Part shown: piece after piece, positions 5,835 to 7,433 of the stretch
Position numbering within the stretch: position 1 is the stretch's first letter
Layout: every line of letters starts with the position of its first letter
NCBI GenBank assembly: GCA_025980505.1
Contig: JAICXI010000080.1
Location: 1-7,433, forward strand
DNA from: a bacterium
GTDB taxonomy: Bacteria; Oederibacteriota; Muellerivitia; Muellerivitales; Muellerivitaceae
Length of the DNA: 7,433 nucleotides
Direction: 5' to 3'
Translations under genes and position numbers: made by a program
Notes under the pieces: generated by a model
What the model was told of the DNA's origin: nothing
Seen by the model: the letters and a program-made list of their open reading frames with translations, nothing else
Databases searched by the model: none

Positions 5835-5888
5835 CACCTTCATTTAAAACCTAGGATTTAGAATTTTAACCGTGTTTCGGGAGGAATT

Positions 5889-6950
5889 GTGGCTTATTGG
5901 AAGGGTGTTATCGAGGAGTACCGGCCTTACCTGCCGGTTACGGAAAAGACCCCCGTCATCACCCTGAAAGAGGGCGATACGCCGTTGATCCACGCCCGGA
6001 ACATCTCCCGGAAGCTGGGGAACGGGCTGGAGGTCCACCTGAAGTTCGAGGGCCTCAATCCCACCGGTTCCTTCAAGGACCGCGGCATGACCATGGCCAT
6101 GTCCAAGGCCGTGGAGGACGGCGCCAAGGTGGTGGTTTGCGCCTCCACGGGCAACACTTCGGCGGCCGCGGCGGCTTATGCGGCCCATGCGGGAATTTCC
6201 TGCGCGGTTTTCCTGCCCCATGGCTCGATCGCGCTGGGCAAGCTGGCCCAATCGCTCATTTACGGGGCCAAGGTGATCGCCATCGAGGGAAGTTTCGACA
6301 AGGCGCTGAAGCTTACCCGTGAACTGGCGGACAAGCATCCCGTCACCATGGTGAATTCCAACAACCCCTACCGCATCGAGGGGCAGAAAACGGCGGCCTT
6401 TGAAATCGTGGATACGATCGGGGATGCGCCCGAATACCACGCCATCCCGGTCGGCAACGCGGGCAACATCACGGCTTATTGGAAGGGCTACAAGGAATAC
6501 CACCAAAAGGGCAAGGCCCGGCAGCTGCCCCGCATGTGCGGGTTCCAGGCCGCCGGATCGGCCCCCATCGTGGAAGGAAGGGTGGTCGAAGACCCCCATA
6601 CCCTCGCCACGGCGATCAAGATCGGGAACCCCTTTTCCTGGAAGAGCGCCGAGGCGGCCCGGGACGAATCCAAGGGGGTCATTGAAGCCGTGACCGACGA
6701 CCAGATCCTGGAGGCCTACCAGATGCTGGCGGCCCTGGAGGGCATCTTCTGCGAGCCGGCTTCGGCCGCCTCCCTGGCGGGCGTGATCAAGAAGAACAAG
6801 GAAAAGTATTTCACCGAGGGGAAGAGAAGGATCGTCTGCACCTTGACCGGGCATGGATTGAAGGACCCGGATCGGGCGGTGGCCGTTAGCGGCAAACCGG
6901 CGGTGGTGAAGCCCGAGATGGACGAAATCCTCAAGGTTTTGAAACTATAG
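5889..6950 (+). CDS. thrC: Threonine synthase
   Basis: This 353-residue cytosolic PLP (fold type II) enzyme converts O-phosphohomoserine to threonine and phosphate, the last step of the threonine branch. Motifs: EGDTPLI (28-34); FEGLNPTGSFKDRGM (53-67), with Lys63 as the Schiff-base lysine; ASTGNTSAAAAAYAA (85-99); the phosphate-binding loop PVGNAGN (187-193); EPASAASLAG (289-298); and LTGHGLKDP (319-327), where Thr320 should face the PLP pyridine nitrogen. The length fits the short bacterial class resembling Bacillus and Thermus ThrC, not the longer E. coli/yeast type. Translation starts at GTG (5889), supported by the strong GGGAGG at 5879-5884 four bases upstream; the residues that follow match the usual N-terminus (W-x-G-V-I-E-x-Y-R). 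It lies 124 nt after hom and 103 nt before lysC, in the same direction, so a hom-thrC-lysC unit is likely. The thrB partner is absent. Confidence 0.96.
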   Translation: MAYWKGVIEEYRPYLPVTEKTPVITLKEGDTPLIHARNISRKLGNGLEVHLKFEGLNPTGSFKDRGMTMAMSKAVEDGAKVVVCASTGNTSAAAAAYAAHAGISCAVFLPHGSIALGKLAQSLIYGAKVIAIEGSFDKALKLTRELADKHPVTMVNSNNPYRIEGQKTAAFEIVDTIGDAPEYHAIPVGNAGNITAYWKGYKEYHQKGKARQLPRMCGFQAAGSAPIVEGRVVEDPHTLATAIKIGNPFSWKSAEAARDESKGVIEAVTDDQILEAYQMLAALEGIFCEPASAASLAGVIKKNKEKYFTEGKRRIVCTLTGHGLKDPDRAVAVSGKPAVVKPEMDEILKVLKL

Positions 6951-6957
6951 GATAGGA

Positions 6958-7041
6958 ACCACCCAGGACACCAAGACCACCCGGAAAAGCTCCGCTGAAT
7001 CCATTCGCTTTTTTCCGGGGGCCCTTGGTGTTCCGGGTGGT
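6958..7041. repeat. Long imperfect inverted repeat between thrC and lysC
   Basis: Two 31-nt arms, 6958-6988 and 7011-7041, are inverted repeats matching at 26 of 31 positions around a 22-nt loop. Three perfect blocks form the stem: ACCACCC (6958-6964) with GGGTGGT (7035-7041), ACACCAAG (6968-6975) with CTTGGTGT (7024-7031), and CCCGGAAAA (6980-6988) with TTTTCCGGG (7011-7019). The words ACCACC, ACACCAAG and CTTGGTGT recall a widespread family of dispersed palindromic intergenic repeats in bacteria (recalled, not searched). The element fills nearly the whole gap, and the lysC ribosome-binding site begins within three bases of its end. A T-run (7009-7014) sits on the inner side of the right arm, so it is not positioned as a classical terminator tail. 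Confidence 0.75.
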
Positions 7042-7053
7042 GAAAGAGGTTTT

Positions 7054-7433
7054 ATGGCTTTAATCGTCCAAAAGTTCGGCGGATCGTCCGTGGCGGACGC
7101 CTCTAAAATGAGGGAAGTGGCCCAGCGCATCGCCAAGACGAAGAAAAAGGGGCACCAAGTGGTGGTGGTGGTTTCGGCTCCCGGGGACACCACCGACGAC
7201 TTGATCGGCATGGCGCTGAAGATCACCGACCAGCCCGACGAACGGGAAATGGACGTGCTTTTGGCCACCGGTGAACAGCAATCCATCGCCCTGATGGCCA
7301 TGGCCATCCAGGCCTCGGGCTGCGAGGCTGTTTCCTTCACCGGGCCCCAAGTGGGCCTCGTCACCGACAACGTGCATACCAAGGCCCGTATCGTCAATGT
7401 GGGGGACTCCAAGATCCGCAAGGCCCTTTCGAA
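7054..7433 (+). CDS. lysC: Aspartate kinase, N-terminal part (runs off the window)
   Basis: The first 126 codons are present and the frame is open to the right edge. The enzyme phosphorylates aspartate with ATP, the first committed step to lysine, threonine and methionine. The amino-acid kinase fold is clear: ALIVQKFGGSSV (2-13) is the nucleotide-binding start with Lys7 of KFGGSS; VVVVVSAPGDTTDDLIGMA (36-54) corresponds to the usual VSAMGDTTDELI with Met changed to Pro; MDVLLATGEQQSIALMAMA (66-84) contains the substrate-site Glu74; and TGPQVGLVTDNVHTKARI (96-113) completes the aspartate-site region. The ATG is supported by AAGAGG at 7044-7049, four bases upstream. The regulatory ACT repeats, which would show whether it is lysine- or threonine-sensitive, lie beyond the window. 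The opening resembles monofunctional LysC of the Bacillus/Thermus type, and hom is encoded separately upstream, so a bifunctional AK-Hom fusion is unlikely. Confidence 0.95.
   Translation, partial: MALIVQKFGGSSVADASKMREVAQRIAKTKKKGHQVVVVVSAPGDTTDDLIGMALKITDQPDEREMDVLLATGEQQSIALMAMAIQASGCEAVSFTGPQVGLVTDNVHTKARIVNVGDSKIRKALS

Noticed and set aside
1..7433. CRISPR array, insertion sequence with transposase, tRNA/rRNA genes, or a defence/secondary-metabolite cluster
   Set aside because: No regularly spaced direct repeats, transposase frames, tRNA cloverleaf or rRNA-like segments were seen on reading both strands; all large coding regions are assigned to amino-acid metabolism, a kinase or a small membrane protein.

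Overview
The window is a GC-rich stretch of bacterial chromosome with every recognisable gene on the + strand. It carries core amino-acid metabolism: a PfkB-family sugar/nucleoside kinase, two class I aminotransferases (an AlaC-type alanine aminotransferase and a class Ib aspartate aminotransferase), homoserine dehydrogenase with a C-terminal ACT domain, threonine synthase, and the first 126 codons of aspartate kinase running off the right edge. Nothing points to phage, plasmid, integron, defence or CRISPR content. The source looks like a free-living, prototrophic bacterium. Shine-Dalgarno sites are good and intergenic palindromic repeats are abundant, but no gene here lets me name a phylum with confidence.

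Layout. At 1-171 there is a strong GC-rich hairpin and an extended -10 promoter, followed by a small two-TM membrane protein (172-612) whose extracytoplasmic loop faintly resembles a pseudopilin C-terminal domain. Then come the PfkB kinase (669-1586), alaC (1629-2807) and the aspartate aminotransferase (2916-4079). A 362-bp gap (4080-4441) holds a palindromic intergenic repeat, two overlapping consensus -10 boxes and a terminator-like hairpin. After it come hom (4442-5764), thrC (5889-6950, GTG start) and lysC (7054 to the edge).

How the genes work together. Aspartate made by the aspartate aminotransferase feeds LysC. The aspartyl phosphate is reduced by an Asd that is not in the window, then Hom makes homoserine and ThrC makes threonine from phosphohomoserine. 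No homoserine kinase (thrB) is visible, so that step must be encoded elsewhere. AlaC links pyruvate and alanine to the glutamate/2-oxoglutarate pool. ACT-domain feedback on Hom is likely.

The least ordinary aspect is the non-coding DNA. Four of the gaps carry recognisable repeat-like or palindromic elements of different types: a GCTG-rich repeat in two copies, each supplying the ribosome-binding site of an aminotransferase gene; a CCCTCACCC-type palindrome; an AT-rich block with a perfect TTCGAACC palindrome; and a long imperfect hairpin before lysC. The promoter-plus-hairpin arrangement ahead of hom is a candidate attenuator or 5' mRNA stabiliser. I see no clearly new multi-gene system here.
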